The position numbers were made by a program, and so were the translations under genes. Below the pieces are notes generated by a model. It did not search any database. It had not been told where the DNA came from and saw only the letters and a program-made list of their open reading frames with translations. This document shows positions 48,601 through 60,676 of a stretch of 64,000 nt of DNA, piece after piece. Position 1 is the stretch's first letter, and each line of letters starts with the position of its first letter. The stretch covers positions 102,996,480 through 103,060,479 of the forward strand of contig NC_064825.1 of the NCBI RefSeq assembly GCF_024166365.1, given 5' to 3'. This stretch comes from Elephas maximus indicus (Eukaryota; Chordata; Mammalia; Proboscidea; Elephantidae).

Positions 48601-51600
48601 TCTTTTCTTTCCTTTTATGTGGTGGATTATGTTGAGTGATTTTCTAATGTTGAACCATCCTTGCATACCTGGTATGAATCCTACTTGGTCATGGTGTATT
48701 ATTTTTTTGATATGATGCTGGATTCTATTGTCTGAATTTTGTTGAGAATATCTCCATCTATATTCACAAGAGATATTGGTCTGTAATTTTCTTTTTTGTG
48801 CATGTTGTTTTTGCCTGGTTTTGGTATCAGGGTTATGCTGGCTTCATAGAATGAATTTGGAAGTGTGGCCTTCTTTTCTGTGTTCTGAAATACTTTGAGT
48901 AGTACTGGTGTAAGCTCTTCTCTGAATAGTAGAATTCTCCAGTGAAGCCATCTGGGCCAGGGCTTTTTTTTGTTGTTGGAAGTTTTTTTTTTTTTTTAAA
49001 TTACCTTTTCAATCTCTTGTTATGGGTCTGTTCAGATTTTCAACATCATTTTGTGTTAGTTTGGGTAAGCAGTATGTTTTTGAAATTTGTCCATTTCCTC
49101 TAGGTTTTCAAATTTGCTGGAGTGTAGTTTTTCATAGTACTCTGTTATGATTCTTTTTATTTCAGTTGGGTCTGTTGTAATGTTCCCCATTTCATTCCTT
49201 ATTTGGGTTGTGTCCTCTTCCGTTTTTCTTTTGTCAGTGTGGCCAGTGGTTTGTCAATTTTTTTGATCCTTTCAAAAAACCAACTTTTGGTTTTGTTGAT
49301 TCTATTGTTTTTCTGTTCTCTATTTCATTTATTTCTGCTCTGATCTTTATTATTTCTTTTCTTCAGGAGGCTGTGAGCTTTTTCTGCTGTTCTGTATTTG
49401 TTTGAGTTGTGTCACTAATGTTTTGATTTTGTCCCTCTCTTCTTTTTTGATGTGCACATCTATTGCTATAAATTGACCTCTAAGCACTGCCTTTGCTGTG
49501 TCCCAGAAGTTCTGGTATGATGTGTTTTCATTCTTGTTTGATTCTAGGAATTTTTTTATTCCATCTTTGATTTCTTCTATTACCCAGTTGTTCTTAAGCA
49601 AGGTGATATTCAGTTCCCATGTATTTTATTTTCTTTCCTTGCTCTTCCTATTCTTAATTTCTATTTTTATGGCGTGTAATCAGAGAATATGCTTTGTATT
49701 ATCTCAATGTTTTGAATTTTGATGAGTGTTGCTTTGTAGCCTAAGATGTGGTCTATTCTGGAGAATGTTCCATGTGCACTGGAAAAGAATATGTACTTTG
49801 CTGCTGTTGAGTGGAGTGTTCTACATATGCCCATGAGGTCAAGTTGGCTGACTGTAGCCATTAGCTCTTCTGTATCTTTCTGAGTTTCTTTCTTGATGTT
49901 CTGTACTTTACCAAGAGTGGTGTGCTGAAGTCTCCTACTACTATTGTGGAACTGTCAATTTGTCTTTTCATTGCTCCTGCTGTTGTTGTTAGTTGTTGTT
50001 GACTCAGTTCTAACTCATAGTGAGCCTACGTACCACAGAATGAAACACTGCCTGGTTCTGTGCTATCCTTACAATTGTTGTTATGCTTGAGCTCACTGTT
50101 GCAGCCACTGTGTCAATCCATCTCGCTGAGGGTTTTCCTCTTTTCTGCTGACCCTGTACTTTACCAAGCATGATGTCCCTCTTCAGGTACTAGATCCCTC
50201 CTGACAACATGTCCAAAGTATGTAAGACACAGTCTTGCCATCCTTGCTTCCAAGGAGCATTCTGCTTGTGCTTCGTCCAAGACAGATTTGTTCATTCTTT
50301 TGGCAGTCCATGGTATATTCAATATTCTTTGCCAACACCACAATTCAAAGACATCAATTCTTCTTCGGTCTTCCTTATTCATTGTCCAGCTTTCACATGC
50401 ATATGATGCGATTGAAAATACCATGGCTTGGGTCAGGAGCACCTTAGTCTTCAAGGTGACATCTTTGCTTCTGAACACTTTAAAGAGGTCCTTTGCAGCA
50501 GATTTTTGCCCAATGCAATGCATCTTTTGATTTCTTGACTGCTGCTTCCACGGGTATTGATTGTGGATCCAAGTAAAATGAAATCCTTGACAACTTCCAT
50601 CTTTTCTCCATTTATCACAATGTGGCTTACTGGTCCAGTTCTGAGGATTTATGTTTTCTTTATGTTGAGGTGCAATCCATACTTAAAGGCTGTGGTCTTT
50701 GATTTTCATCAGTAAGTGCTTCAAGTCCTCTTCATTTTCAGCAAGCAAGGTTGTATTACCTGCATAATGCTGGTCGTTAATGAGTCTTCCTCCAATCCTG
50801 ATGCCCCGTTCTTCTTCATACAGTCCAGTTTCTCAGATAATTTGCTCAGCATATGGTAAAAGGATACAACCCTGGCGCACATGTTTTCTGACTTTAAATC
50901 ACTCAGTACTCCGTTGTTCTGTCCAAACAACTGCCTCTTGATCTGTGTATAGGTTTCTCATGAGCAGAATTAAGTGTTCTAGAATTCTCATTCTTCTCAG
51001 TGTTATCCATAATTTGTTATGATCCACACAGTTGAATGCCTTTGTATAGTCAATAAAACACATATAAACATCCTCCTAGTATTTTCTGCTTTCAGCCAGG
51101 ATCCGACATCAGCAATGATATCCCTGGTTCCACATCCTCTTCTGAATCTGGCAGTTCCCTGTCAATATACTGCTACAGCTGCTTTTGAATGATCTTCAGC
51201 AAAATTTTAGGAAGACGCACTCAGAAGTGTACTTCTGAAAAGAACTAAAAAAAAAAAAAAGACCAGTGCCGTTGAACTAGCCAGTGAAAATCTTATAACA
51301 GCAGAACGTTGTCAGTATTGTTAGAGTTTATGTATTTTGGAGCCCTGTCATTGATGCACAAATGTTTATTTTGGTTATGTCTTCATGATGGATCATCCCT
51401 TTAATCATTATATAGTGCCCTTCTTTGTCTTTTATGGTGGATTTTGTTTTAAAGTGTATTTTATCTGACATTAGCATTGCCATTCCCGCTCTTTTTTGGT
51501 AGCTGTTTGCTTGATATATTTTTTTCCATCCTTTGGCTTTTAATAAATTTACATCCTTGTTTTTAAGGTGTGTCTCCTGTAGACAGCATATTAATGGATT

Positions 51601-52070
51601 CTGTTTTTTTATCCATTCTGTCACTGTTCTCTTTATGGGTGCATTTAGGCCATCTACTTTCAGTGTAATTATTGATAGGTGTGAGTTTATTGCTATCATT
51701 TTGTAGTGCTTTTTTAGCGGTGCTAACATTTACTTTGTTCCTCTTTCTTACTCTCCTTTGCTGAATTCCTTTTGTGTGAATTTTTTATTTCTTTTGTTTT
51801 TGTAGATTTTTTTACTGAGATTTTATGTTTTTCTTTATTTTGATGAGTAGGTTTGTTAACTTTTTTTGTGGTTACTTTGAAATTTACCCTTATCTTCCCA
51901 GGTTTGACCCAGTCTATTATGACTTGGTATTGCCTTGCCATCCTCTCCGTTAGAAAGTTCTATACCTATAGCATTTATTCCCTCTTTTATTGTTCTGATA
52001 TTGTTGTCATTTACAGATTAACCTCTTTGGTTCCCTGTTGTAATTCTTTCGGTTTTGGACAGACTGAGTT
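45668..52070 (-). mobile_element. Long L1 with ORF2, minus strand, split by an RTE
   Basis: Reading right to left: ORF2 start near 51701 with endonuclease N-terminus (NSHLSIITLKVDGLNAPIKR, CCLQETHLK); RTE insertion at 49980-51312; endonuclease remainder (49667-49861) and linker (49350-49601); RT region (48067-48402, with FVDD at the YADD position); ORF2 C-terminus; and a ~1 kb 3' UTR ending at 45668. Without the RTE it is about 5.1 kb. Numerous stops interrupt ORF2, and the Asn of the usual NxNGLN motif is replaced, so it is inactive. The short Lys-rich frame at 51723-51941 precedes ORF2; ORF1 proper is missing. Confidence 0.92.
49980..51312 (-). mobile_element. RTE LINE nested in the L1, with inverted 5' piece
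   Basis: Reversed RTE from TGTTGTTAGTTGTTGTTGAC to the RT fingers (near 51205). From about 51213 to 51312 the sequence flips to plus-strand RTE 5' UTR (GTACTTCTGAAAAGAACT, TAGCCAGTGAAAATCTTATA, CAGCAGAACGTTGTC), with an internal A-run. L1 text resumes with AGTTTATGTATTTTGGAGCC. Confidence 0.9.
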
Positions 52071-52071
52071 A

Positions 52072-52970
52072 TTTTTCTTTATTTTTATTGTGCTTTAACT
52101 GAAAGTTTACAAATCAAGTCAGTCTCTCATACAAAAATTTATATACACCTTGCTGTGTACTCCTAGTTGCTCTTCTCCTAATGAGACAGCACACTCCTTC
52201 TCTCCACCCTGTATTCCCTGTGTCCATTCAATCAGCTTCTGTCCCCCTCTGCCTCTTCATCTCCCCTCCAGACAGGAGCTGCCCACATAGTCTGTGTCTA
52301 CTTGAGCCGGGAAGCTCATTCCTCACCAATATCATTTTCTATCCCATAGTCCCGTCCAAGCCCTGATGAGTTGGCTTTGGGAATGGTTTCTGTCTTGGGC
52401 TAACAGAAGGTCTGGGGACCGTGACCTCTGGGGTCCTTCTAGTCTCAGTCAGACCATTAAGTCTTTTTACGAGAATTTGAGGTCTGCATCGCACTGCTTT
52501 TCTGCTCCATCAGGGATTCTTGTTGTGTTCCCTTTTGGTTGTAGCCAGGCACCATCTAGTTCTTCTAGTCTCAGGCTGATGTAGTCTCTGATTTATGTGG
52601 CCCAGTCTGTCTCTTGGGCTCATAATTGCCTTGTGTCTTTGGTGTTCTTCATTCTGCTTTGCTCCAGGTGGGTTGAGACCAATTGATGAATCTTAAATGC
52701 TGCTGCTTGCTAGCATTTAAGACTACTAGTCTGAGTTCTTTATCTCTTCATTTGACACTTAGAGTTCCAGGATTGACGTTTGTCTCTGTTTTACTTAGTT
52801 TTTGGGGGTCTTTGCTATGGAGGGAGAGTGTGGTGTTTCCATCCATAGCACCATGTTCAGATTACTTTTTAAATCATTCACAGTTTGTCTCAGACAGAAA
52901 TAATGTGATTTTAATAAGAGAAACCTCTTTGTGATTTGCTCGTTTTTTTGTGCCTAGTGTCTGAAGTCCA
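52072..52970 (-). mobile_element. L1 3' UTR, truncated, minus strand
   Basis: Starts TTTTTATTGTGCTTTAACTG directly after the 5' end of the preceding L1. Closely related to 41845-42530. The two L1s lie in tandem in the same orientation. Confidence 0.85.
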
Positions 52971-52974
52971 CCAC

Positions 52975-53337
52975 TCGCCTGTCAGTTCGTCATATTGTGG
53001 TGGCCTGCGTGTTGCTATGATGCTGGATGCTATGCCACTGGTATTTTAAATACCGTCAAGGTCACCCATGGTGGATAGATTTTGGCAGAACTTCCAGACT
53101 AAGACTGATTAGGAAGGCCTGCCAATCTAGTCCCAAAATTAGCCATTGACAACCCTATGGATCAGAATGGAATACCGTCCAATATAGTGCTTGAAAAGGA
53201 GCTGCCTAAGTTGAAAGCACCTAATAACAACAATAGGTTGGAAGGCACTCAAAATACAGTGACCAAAACAATGGACTTGAGCATACTAACGATTGTGAAG
53301 ATGGTGCAGGACTGGACAATGTTCAACCTTATTGTAC
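52975..53337 (+). mobile_element. Internally deleted RTE derivative (head plus tail)
   Basis: RTE 5' UTR (GTGGTGGCCTGCGTGTTGCT, CACCCATGGTGGATAGATTT, CCAGACTAAGACTGATTAGG, ATAGTGCTTGAAAAGGAGCT, GGTTGGAAGGCACTCAAAAT) is joined to 3' sequence (ACAATGGACTTGAGCATACT, GAAGATGGTGCAGGACTGGA) with the whole coding region missing. Confidence 0.8.
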
Positions 53338-53565
53338 CATGTATCAGAACTTCATTTCTTTTTATGGCTGAGTAATATTCCATTATATGGATATATCACA
53401 TTTTGTTTATCAGTTCATCTGCTGATGGACACTTGGGTTGTTTCCACCTTCTGGCTATTGTGAATAATGCTGCAATGAACTTTGGTGTGTTTGTATCCTT
53501 GCTTTCAATTCTTTGGAGTATATACCTCGGAGTGAATTGCTTGGTCACATGGTAGATTTTCCTTT
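53338..53565 (-). mobile_element. Old L1 fragment
   Basis: Reversed L1 ORF2 end: GGCTGAGTAATATTCCATTA, CTGATGGACACTTGGGTTGT, GTGAATAATGCTGCAATGAA. Confidence 0.85.
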
Positions 53566-53902
53566 TAATAGGCTCACCTTGGCTTCCCTATGGAAGAAAG
53601 GTCAGGATCATCAAGACTGGAGGGTTTAAGAGCAGATTTAATAGGTTAGGAGAAAAATGATAACCTGAACTAAAGGTGTGGAGAGAAGCATATGGATTTA
53701 CTTAGGAGGTAGCATTATTAGGATGTGGTGACCAACTGAATGTAGGGGTGCTGGGGAGGGAGACTATACAGAGACTCTGAGGCTAAAAGTATGGTAATGC
53801 TAATGAAAATGGTAATACTGCTTACTGAGAGAAAGAATACAGTGGAAGGCTCTAGTTTAGGGAAAAGATAATTCAACTTGGAACATGTTGGCTTTGAGGT
53901 GT

Positions 53903-54158
53903 GGCTGTTGTTGTTAGCTGCCATCGAGTCAGCCCCAGACTTGTGGTGACCCAATGTACAAGGAAAGGAAAAGAAACCCAGTCCTGCACCATCCCTATGA
54001 TCAGTTGTGGATCGAACTGTTGTCATCCACATGTTTTCAATAGCTGATTTTCAGAAGTAGATTGCCAGGCCTTTCTCCCTAGCCCGTCTTAGTCTGGAAG
54101 CTCCGCTGAAACCTGTTCAGCATCATAGCAACACACAAGCCTCCAATGTCATGTGTAT
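53903..54158 (-). mobile_element. RTE-derived SINE-like element (head plus tail)
   Basis: Reverse copy: tail GTTGTTGTTAGCTGCCATCG, then GTCCTGCACCATCCCTATGA, ATCAGTTGTGGATCGAACTG, then RTE 5' UTR (TCTTAGTCTGGAAGCTCCGC, AACCTGTTCAGCATCATAGC). Its junction differs from the copy at 52975. Confidence 0.8.
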
Positions 54159-55180
54159 ATACATACCTGTACATATTTTAGAAATAATGCATTCACAATG
54201 ATACCTCCAATCTCAATCCATCCCCACAGGGTTTTTTTTCTCATCTCCCTGCATTAAATATTTGTATGTCTCTTCTTTCACAGTGAGAAACCTGGCTCCC
54301 AACAACATCAACACATTTATTCATTTCCTCAATCTTATGATGCACCTAAAATAGTTTCAGAACCAATGTGCCAACACCACCACACAAACAATCCTACTGA
54401 AGAGTTCGGAATTCATTTGCCATTTTCCTCCTGCTCCTGCTCCACTAGAGCCTAGATTCTTAACCACCAATTCCTACCAAGGTTGCCTGCTGGCAAGAAG
54501 GAAGAAGCAGAGAGGGAGCAGGGGACTGAGGGAGCTTCAGCTTTAGGGGTGGAGGAAAAATTTCTGGAGCTTAACAAGATAAATGTGTGGTGACCCCACT
54601 TCATACAATGGCATGATTTCCTGCAGCCATCTTGGCAGCCTGGGTGTGGGAGTAGAGAAAGCAGATGGTTGGGATGGCTGGGCTGATCCAAAGTTGAGGA
54701 ACTACCAGGTGGATGCAGCAGAGGACAGAGGGTGAGGACACTGGGGTGCTGGCAAGAGAGTAGTTGATGTCATGAATCCTGGAGTCTGGGCTGAATGGGG
54801 TAGGAAGTGAGGCCAAGAGAAAGGAAAGGAGTGACTGGGGCTTGTCCAGTGCTGAGAAGAGGTTTAATGAAGTGATCTCTGATCATCGAACCCAAGGATC
54901 TAGCAATAGCTAGTAAATGGAGGTGTGAAGAGAGATGGCGTATACTAAAATAGGTTGGGAGCAAGACTGGATGGTGGAAGAGCAGATTTAATAGTTTATT
55001 ATTTAATGGGAAGGGCTGTACTTGGAATAATCAAAAGCACCTTTTTTCCCCAAGGGCCAGAGATTGAGTGAGAGAAGACTTACCTGGCCTAGGTCAAAGA
55101 GGAAAGCTGTTTAAGGCACGTTACTGCAACGCACAATCAACAGCTGAGAAAGTGTTCAAACGAGTGCAGTTCCGTAAAAA
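54159..55180. other. Non-genic, no element recognised
   Basis: Open frames at 54452-54964 lack domains. A short stretch at 54964-54995 (AAGAGCAGATTTAATAG) repeats part of 53627-53645. Confidence 0.4.
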
Positions 55181-55335
55181 GAAAGGGATCTTAGAGGTCA
55201 TTTCATCTGCACAGTTATTTTTAAGGTGAGGAAATGAAGGCCCAGAGCAGCTAAGGAACTGCCTCCCAGCCAGGGTGGGACTCAAATGCAGGTGTTTTAA
55301 ATTCCAAGTTAGTGCCTTGCTCTGCCCCACTACAG
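55180..55335 (-). repeat. MIR
   Basis: Reversed MIR core: AAGGTGAGGAAATGAAGGCC, AGCAGCTAAGGAACTGCC, GGGTGGGACTCAAATGCAGG. Confidence 0.7.
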
Positions 55336-55496
55336 TGTTCTGTAGCCGGCAGAACGTCTCACTGACTGGTTTGGTTTTCTAATTATTCCGTGTACATGAG
55401 TCTCTGTTCTCCACCTGGTTAAGCACAGGGGCAAGAATGGAGTCTTATGGGTCATTGCATTATCCACAGTTTCTAAGTCAGTCACCATTAAATGCA

Positions 55497-56474
<978 letters not shown>

Positions 56475-58379
56475 TTTAATGCATTATTTTTGATAGATGG
56501 ATTTTTAGAAACAGCCTGCATCATAGGATAGGAGCATCAGCAGGGAGCTGGAATTTTCATGTAGCATTATTTCTTTGTATATGCTTAGGGGATCATTGTT
56601 TCTTTTGTCCCTGTTGAGTCAGCATTAATCTGGACATGTCATGTGTACTTACTTTGTTACCAGAACTTAGTTCGTAAACATACTCATTAAAACAATGCCT
56701 TTCTGAACCTGACTTTATAAGGAAGCTTGTTTCTCACAGACCACATGGCTCAGCTGCAGGGAGCCATGGTAGAACCCACTCAAAGAGGAAAATAAATTTT
56801 CAGCATTTTAGTTGATCAGGCAGCCTCACGGTGAGGGAAGGGGATAAGATGTTGCACCTTGGCAGGCATTAAGAGTTTATGCTCCCCAGCAATATTCCAC
56901 TACGAAATAGAGAGAAATGTCACTGGTGGAATTCAGTTCAACTAAACCTAGCTAAGCCAGGCAGTTTCTAGTTTAAAGGACACAGTAAGCTTTGTAGCTT
57001 CAAGGGCATCCTGGCAGAAGGTGCCAGGTCTCTGTGCTCTGGAAACATCTCTGCTGTTCTAGATAATTAACCAGAACTAGTCTGAGAGCAGCCTGGAAAA
57101 TCAGAATTTAGCAGTTCTATTTCTGCAAAGCAGATCCTTTCAAGCGGCATTCTGGCCAATAGCTGTGATTGAATTTGATGACAGCACCACTAACGCCAAG
57201 GATCAATGGTAATTTCAGAGTGGACAGGTATCCCGGAGGTTCCAAAATTCTTGTACTTTATAATGACACATAAGAAAAAAATACCCAGCATTTTTGTTTT
57301 CAAAGAACTTGTGTGTCTATACAGAGCCCCTATGTTTAATGTTCCATCAAAAATGACTTAGAGTAATGCTTACTGTCGTCAGTTTACCTGTTTAGATTGT
57401 TTGCACCACTTTCAAGAGATGTTGTCCTTTCTCCAAAAACAGGAAAGGTTATGCTGCCACTGGGTAGTAATAGTGCCTCAGTTATGGCCACATGGTACAA
57501 AAAGTCATGCTTCTTAAGAAAGTTTGTTTACCTGACATCCATATTGAACCACAGAAAACGACTTCTATTAATGATGATGCATTTAGTTTACAAAGAAAAC
57601 AAACTATTAAGTACATTCGTTATTTTTTCCTTCTATCCCTAACTTTGCTGGCAACCGTTGAATGTAAAGCTGATTTTATTGTCTGACCTAATGTTATTTT
57701 TCTACTTTTCCCCGGATCTGTTCTCTGGTTCATGCTTAGTGATCGAGGTGCTTCAGGCTGTTTCTCCTGCAGCATGAAATTTATGGTCCTGCTCAGGAAG
57801 TTAATTAGCTTAGCTTGTCATTTTAAAATTTCTAGCCAGAGTCATCCCTCTCAGCCTCTCGCCAAAAGCAGAATGAGAAATGACAGGCATATTAGCTTCT
57901 AGGTGCTGCAGCATGTAAGTCCCTGTGGGGCACGTCTTCCTAATCTGAGGAGGAAACCTCGCCTCTCTTTTCTAAAGGAAACAAATAGGCTCCTTTCCTA
58001 AAAGGGGTTTCCAGGACTTACTGCCAGCTGAGCAGGCCCTGAAATTTAACTGTCATGGCCTTACAGGAGTTATTGGATGTGGAGGCTCACCTGGATTTCA
58101 CAGAAGTCTCTCCTTTTTTGCCCCTTCAACATCTTAGCATCCAAACCACATCTCTCAGAAAGCCATTTGCTCTCAAGAAGCACATTTAAAAAAAAAAAAA
58201 AAATCTGATCATGTATTCTGATTTTTTATTAAAAAAATATTATCATACTAGGGTGCACTAACTTTTATAAACTTTCTCCACAATTACTCGGAGAAAAATG
58301 AAGTTATTTCTGAACAACTTTCAAACAAGTTTTGCCTTTAGCAATTTGTAACGATTTGGGAATAAGGATATTCTGTTTG
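56475..58379. other. Intergenic, no element recognised
   Basis: Mostly unique-looking sequence with an A-run at 58189-58202. Open frames at 57397-57686 have no supporting features. Confidence 0.4.
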
Positions 58380-58593
58380 GGACAAAAAGTGGGGCTTTGG
58401 CTGAATGCTTTCTAGACACTAGTTTCAAGGTGTGAGAAAGGTGTGGAACAGGGGAAGGTCACTTGCAAACTCCCTATGTGATGAGCTTGGGTAGATATTA
58501 TTCCCTTTAAAAAGACTCTGTACTATCTGCTCAATTTCTCTGTAAATCTAAAACTATTCTGAAAATAAAATGTATTGGTTTAAAAAAAAAAAA
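58380..58593 (+). mobile_element. Old L1 3' end with poly(A)
   Basis: TCTGTACTATCTGCTCAATT, TCTGTAAATCTAAAACTATT and AAAATAAAATGTATTGG followed by an A-run (58581-58593), typical of an L1M 3' terminus. The left boundary is uncertain. Confidence 0.7.
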
Positions 58594-58612
58594 AGACTCA
58601 CACACTGGAACT

Positions 58613-58770
58613 GGAATAACCCTGGTGGCATAGTGGTTAAGAGCTACGGCTGCTAACCAAAAGTTGGCAGTTTCAATCTATCAAGCGTTCCTTGGAAACC
58701 CTATGGGGCTGTTCTACTCTGTCCCATAGGGTCATTATGAGTCGGAATCAAGTTGACGGCAACTGTTTCT
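58613..58770 (+). mobile_element. AfroSINE-type element
   Basis: GGAATAACCCTGGTGGCATA to ATGAGTCGGAATCAAGTTGA, near full length. Confidence 0.9.
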
Positions 58771-59087
58771 TTTTTAATGTGGTTCTAATACTAACCACTC
58801 AGGTGGTGGTGGTAGCCGAAAGAGTTTAAAAGTGATAATGAAAAGCATGCTAGCAAACTTTCAATCCAATGTGACAGGAAAAAGGTAAAGTCAAAACGGA
58901 GAGCTGGCATAGGCTAGGGTGACCTTTAACACAACTCTACCCTGTTGACATGACATGCGGCAGCCAGCAGGCTGTGCTAGGTGCTTGTGAGAGGTTACTG
59001 AAAACAAACAGCTGAAAGAAAACATCTGTTCACATAAGACGATGCAGTTAACCAATCTAAATAAACAACTGGTTAGAGAGAAAAAAT

Positions 59088-59093
59088 TTTAAT
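59088..59093 (-). terminator. ATTAAA poly(A) signal candidate for AGBL2
   Basis: The plus-strand text TTTAAT reads ATTAAA on the minus strand, about 540 nt past the AGBL2 stop codon. It is the first near-canonical hexamer I found downstream; no AATAAA precedes it. The sequence 59094-59631 is the probable 3' UTR and shows no young repeat. Confidence 0.35.
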
Positions 59094-59631
59094 ACATGGG
59101 TTAGAAAATTTACAAAACCATGTTGAACATAATAAACGCAACATTAAATTCCGGGTAATATGAGAATTTTCTCTATGTGGGAATACCTCACTTTGAGTGA
59201 ACCTGATATACAGCTGTCTGGCTGGTCATCATCACTAGAAGGTTTTGACACAAGACTTTTTTTATACAGTACTCTCCCAAAATATGTTTAAAATAGTTCG
59301 ATCTTTTGAAATTCATCTGCACATAATTTTAGGAAGAATATTGATTGGTTAAAATGAGGTATATCTGTGCTGTAGTTCCACGAGCACACACTGGAGTTTC
59401 TAATAAAGGAAGCCTTTCTATACATCATAATAAAATTTCACCTTATGAGAAACTAATTCATGATGTATGCATCTTGAGGGCGTGCGCACAGTGTAAGCAC
59501 AAAGGTGATGTGACTGACTGATGAACGCACGACACAGTGTCCCCCAAATGGACGCAGTACCCAGTCCTACAGCATATGTCACTCAAAACACCCCCTAGGA
59601 AGAGCCTGTGCATGGTGCAGCCCAGGCCTGT

Positions 59632-59805
59632 CTATGGGTAGGTGTATACATGCAAGGACGGGTATGTTGGCATGGCAGCACGGCTTCTCTTCGCCACAGG
59701 GTATCTGCTCCTGGACCAGTCTGGCTTCATACCTGGAGCTGGCTCTTGTCTTGTCTTTGTGCTTGTTTTTGGAGAGCATGATTCTGTAAAGCCCGGCTTC
59801 CTGCT
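59632..59805 (-). CDS. AGBL2: AGBL2 last coding exon with stop codon
   Basis: 174 nt encoding 57 residues plus TAG at 59632-59634. It begins SRKPGFTESCSPKTSTKTRQ, continues EPAPGMKPDWSRSRYPVAKR, and ends YPSLHVYTYP. The acceptor is TTTGCACAG. The match to the human CCP2 C-terminus is strong in the middle and at the end, with a short divergent stretch after SCSPK. The residues are basic and Ser/Pro rich, so this is a disordered tail and not part of the catalytic domain. Confidence 0.93.
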   Translation of the reverse strand, partial: SRKPGFTESCSPKTSTKTRQEPAPGMKPDWSRSRYPVAKRSRAAMPTYPSLHVYTYP

Positions 59806-60426
59806 CTGTGCAAACAAGATATAAAAGTCAAAATCACTTCATGCTGTGATTCCCAAAGTTATAGTCAGGGTTGAGACTAGTTTTGCAATGAGTTAGTAAG
59901 ATGTATTTGCATTTTCCCCCAAATACCAAAGTAGCCCATGTAATCAATAACAGGGCAGAAATGAATCAAGCATTTGCCCTCGTCCCTCAGTCAAAGAGGT
60001 TCACGGGCAACATTTTAATTGCCCTGAAAAGTTGAAGGACTGCATTTTATAAGCTATCTAGAAACATTACACAAAGGAAGAGAACTTGATTGATTGAGGG
60101 GGGAGATGGCCCATTTTTCCAACTCTGCTTATCTGACATGCCATGGAAGTTAAATGCCCATATCTCTGTTACAGAGACATCACACTAGAAATTTTAGGAA
60201 AATGAACTAAAGGTAAAGGTTTGGATAGTATTCATCCACTACACTGTATTTAGTGAATTCACGGTTACATGTTGCTGCTTAACTAGCATGTTTCAGTTTG
60301 TGGGGCATGGTTTTAAGCACCCATACACTTCTTGCAATGTATGCTGAATGGACAAAGGACAAGTTCCTCATTCATCAGTTGTGAGGACAGAAACTCTTTG
60401 AATTGACTTTATTTAAACCTCTCTTT

Positions 60427-60484
60427 CCATTGCTCTTCAGTTTCAGTTATACCATCCATTGCTCTTCAGTTTCAGTTATACCAT
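60427..60484. repeat. 29-bp perfect tandem duplication
   Basis: Two identical adjacent units (60427-60455 and 60456-60484), each starting CCATTGCTCTTCAGTTTCAG and ending TTATACCAT. Inside the last AGBL2 intron, next to an L2 remnant at 60485-60590. Confidence 0.98.
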
Positions 60485-60590
60485 AGTGATATAGCTTGTC
60501 ACCCTTCCTAGAGGATCACTGCCTTAAGGGCAGGGACCATGTCTTTACAGTCCTCAAAGGGCCCGACACATAGTAGGTTCTTCATAAGGT
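60485..60590 (+). repeat. L2 remnant
   Basis: CCTTAAGGGCAGGGACCATG and GACACATAGTAGGTTCTTCA are L2 3' phrases. Confidence 0.65.
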
Positions 60591-60672
60591 GCTGTTGTTA
60601 TTAGTTGCTGTTGAGTCAGCATGGTTACCCCATTCTGTTATAAGAATGAAACTTTCTCTGGTTCTGTGCCAA
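60590..60672 (-). mobile_element. Short RTE or SINE tail fragment
   Basis: Reversed tail text (TTAGTTGCTGTTGAGTCAGC) ending before a second, longer RTE. Confidence 0.7.
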
Positions 60673-60676
60673 TAAG

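Noticed and set aside
51328-51729. 133-codon open frame resembling an endonuclease
   Set aside because: It is the N-terminus of L1 ORF2, cut off by the RTE insertion.
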